Origin: JANXAZ01 sp964504655
GTDB taxonomy: Bacteria > Pseudomonadota > Alphaproteobacteria > Geminicoccales > Geminicoccaceae
Direction of reading: 5' to 3'
Assembly: GCA_964504655.1 (NCBI GenBank)
Contig: CAZDFD010000006.1
Coordinates: forward strand, 1-64,000
DNA length: 64,000 bases
Position numbers and translations under genes: made by a program
Notes under the pieces: model-generated
Told to the model about the DNA's origin: nothing
What the model saw: the letters and a program-made list of their open reading frames with translations, nothing else
The model's database searches: none
In this document: piece after piece, positions 63,780 to 64,000 of the stretch
How the letters are laid out: each line of letters begins with the position of its first letter
Position numbering within the stretch: position 1 is the stretch's first letter

Positions 63780-64000
63780 TCAGAGCCCCGCGTCCCAATA
63801 GGGCGGGTCGCCGAAGCGCCCGAGCAGGAAGTCGACCAGCGCCCGTACCCGGACCGGCGGGCGGCCCCCCGCCGGCCAGACCGCGTGGAGCGCGAAGCGC
63901 GGGACCTCCCAGCCGTCCAGCACGCGCACGAGCCGCCCGGCGCGGAGCGCGTCGCCGACGATGAAGGTGGGCAGCAGCACGATGCCGAGCCCTGCCTCGG
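63780..64000 (-). CDS. LysR-type regulator, C-terminal fragment
   Basis: About 73 codons of the C-terminal end are visible and the gene continues past the right edge. EAGLGIVLLPTFIVGDALRA, then the typical LTTR tail VWPAGGRPPVRVRALVDFLLGRF, identify the effector-binding domain's end. Target unknown. The stop is 4 nt from the end of tatA, which is convergent. Confidence 0.85.
   Translation of the reverse strand, partial: EAGLGIVLLPTFIVGDALRAGRLVRVLDGWEVPRFALHAVWPAGGRPPVRVRALVDFLLGRFGDPPYWDAGL

Overview
The window is very GC-rich (by eye about three quarters G+C; not computed) and gene-dense, with short gaps, many 1-4 nt ATGA/GTGA/TTGA overlaps and frequent GTG/TTG starts. Gene content points to an alphaproteobacterium: mdh-sucC-sucD order, a RegB/RegA redox two-component system, a ribbon-helix-helix protein of the alphaproteobacterial type, and a ubiG / lysC / ptsP neighbourhood. 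I cannot name the genus. No rRNA, tRNA, insertion sequence, phage gene or CRISPR array was seen.

Layout. 1-2235: TCA-cycle operon mdh-sucC-sucD (minus; sucD runs off the left edge). 2387-4810: a large RTX/DUF4114 protein. 4981-5589: an RHH-PAS regulator. 5627-8172: regB followed by two regA paralogues. 8444-31512: an exopolysaccharide locus of four transcription blocks. These are a Gfo/Idh-SDR fusion with a glycosyltransferase and a deacetylase-like gene (plus); sugar phosphotransferase-prsK-prsR (minus); flippase and two glycosyltransferases (plus); and the export/modification operon wza-wzz-[tyrosine kinase + outer-membrane barrel]-ATPase-deacetylase-FemAB-glycosyltransferase (minus). galE follows on the plus strand. 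31504-34944: a giant AMIN-like/TPR exported protein. 35220-38842: pgm-ugd-galU order on the minus strand, supplying UDP-glucose and UDP-glucuronate. 38938-40358: a DnaJ-like and a VWA protein. 40537-45801: an orphan peptide-binding protein and pqiABC. 45809-47412: an unknown protein coupled to a sulfotransferase. 47367-56837: ubiG, lysC, an NPD-family flavoprotein, ptsP, a RodZ-like protein, ispG and lpdA. 57142-64000: two medium-chain oxidoreductases, a SAF-domain dehydrogenase, a second RTX protein, a glycosyltransferase, tatA and the end of a LysR gene.

How it fits together. Sugar-nucleotide enzymes (Pgm, GalU, Ugd, GalE) feed a Wzx-type, XrtA/PEP-CTERM-family polysaccharide pathway, and the PrsK/PrsR sigma-54 system is the obvious regulator. 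A sigma-54-type promoter (GG-N10-GC) lies upstream of galE. The main surprise is that this recognisable XrtA-associated gene set comes without an exosortase, a PEP-CTERM protein or a Wzy polymerase in the window, and that its tyrosine kinase and outer-membrane barrel are one uninterrupted reading frame. Other oddities are a five-copy, 47-bp-period direct repeat after lpdA, an 18-bp tandem repeat carrying the regB ribosome-binding site, and an 80-bp identical block shared by the two regA genes.
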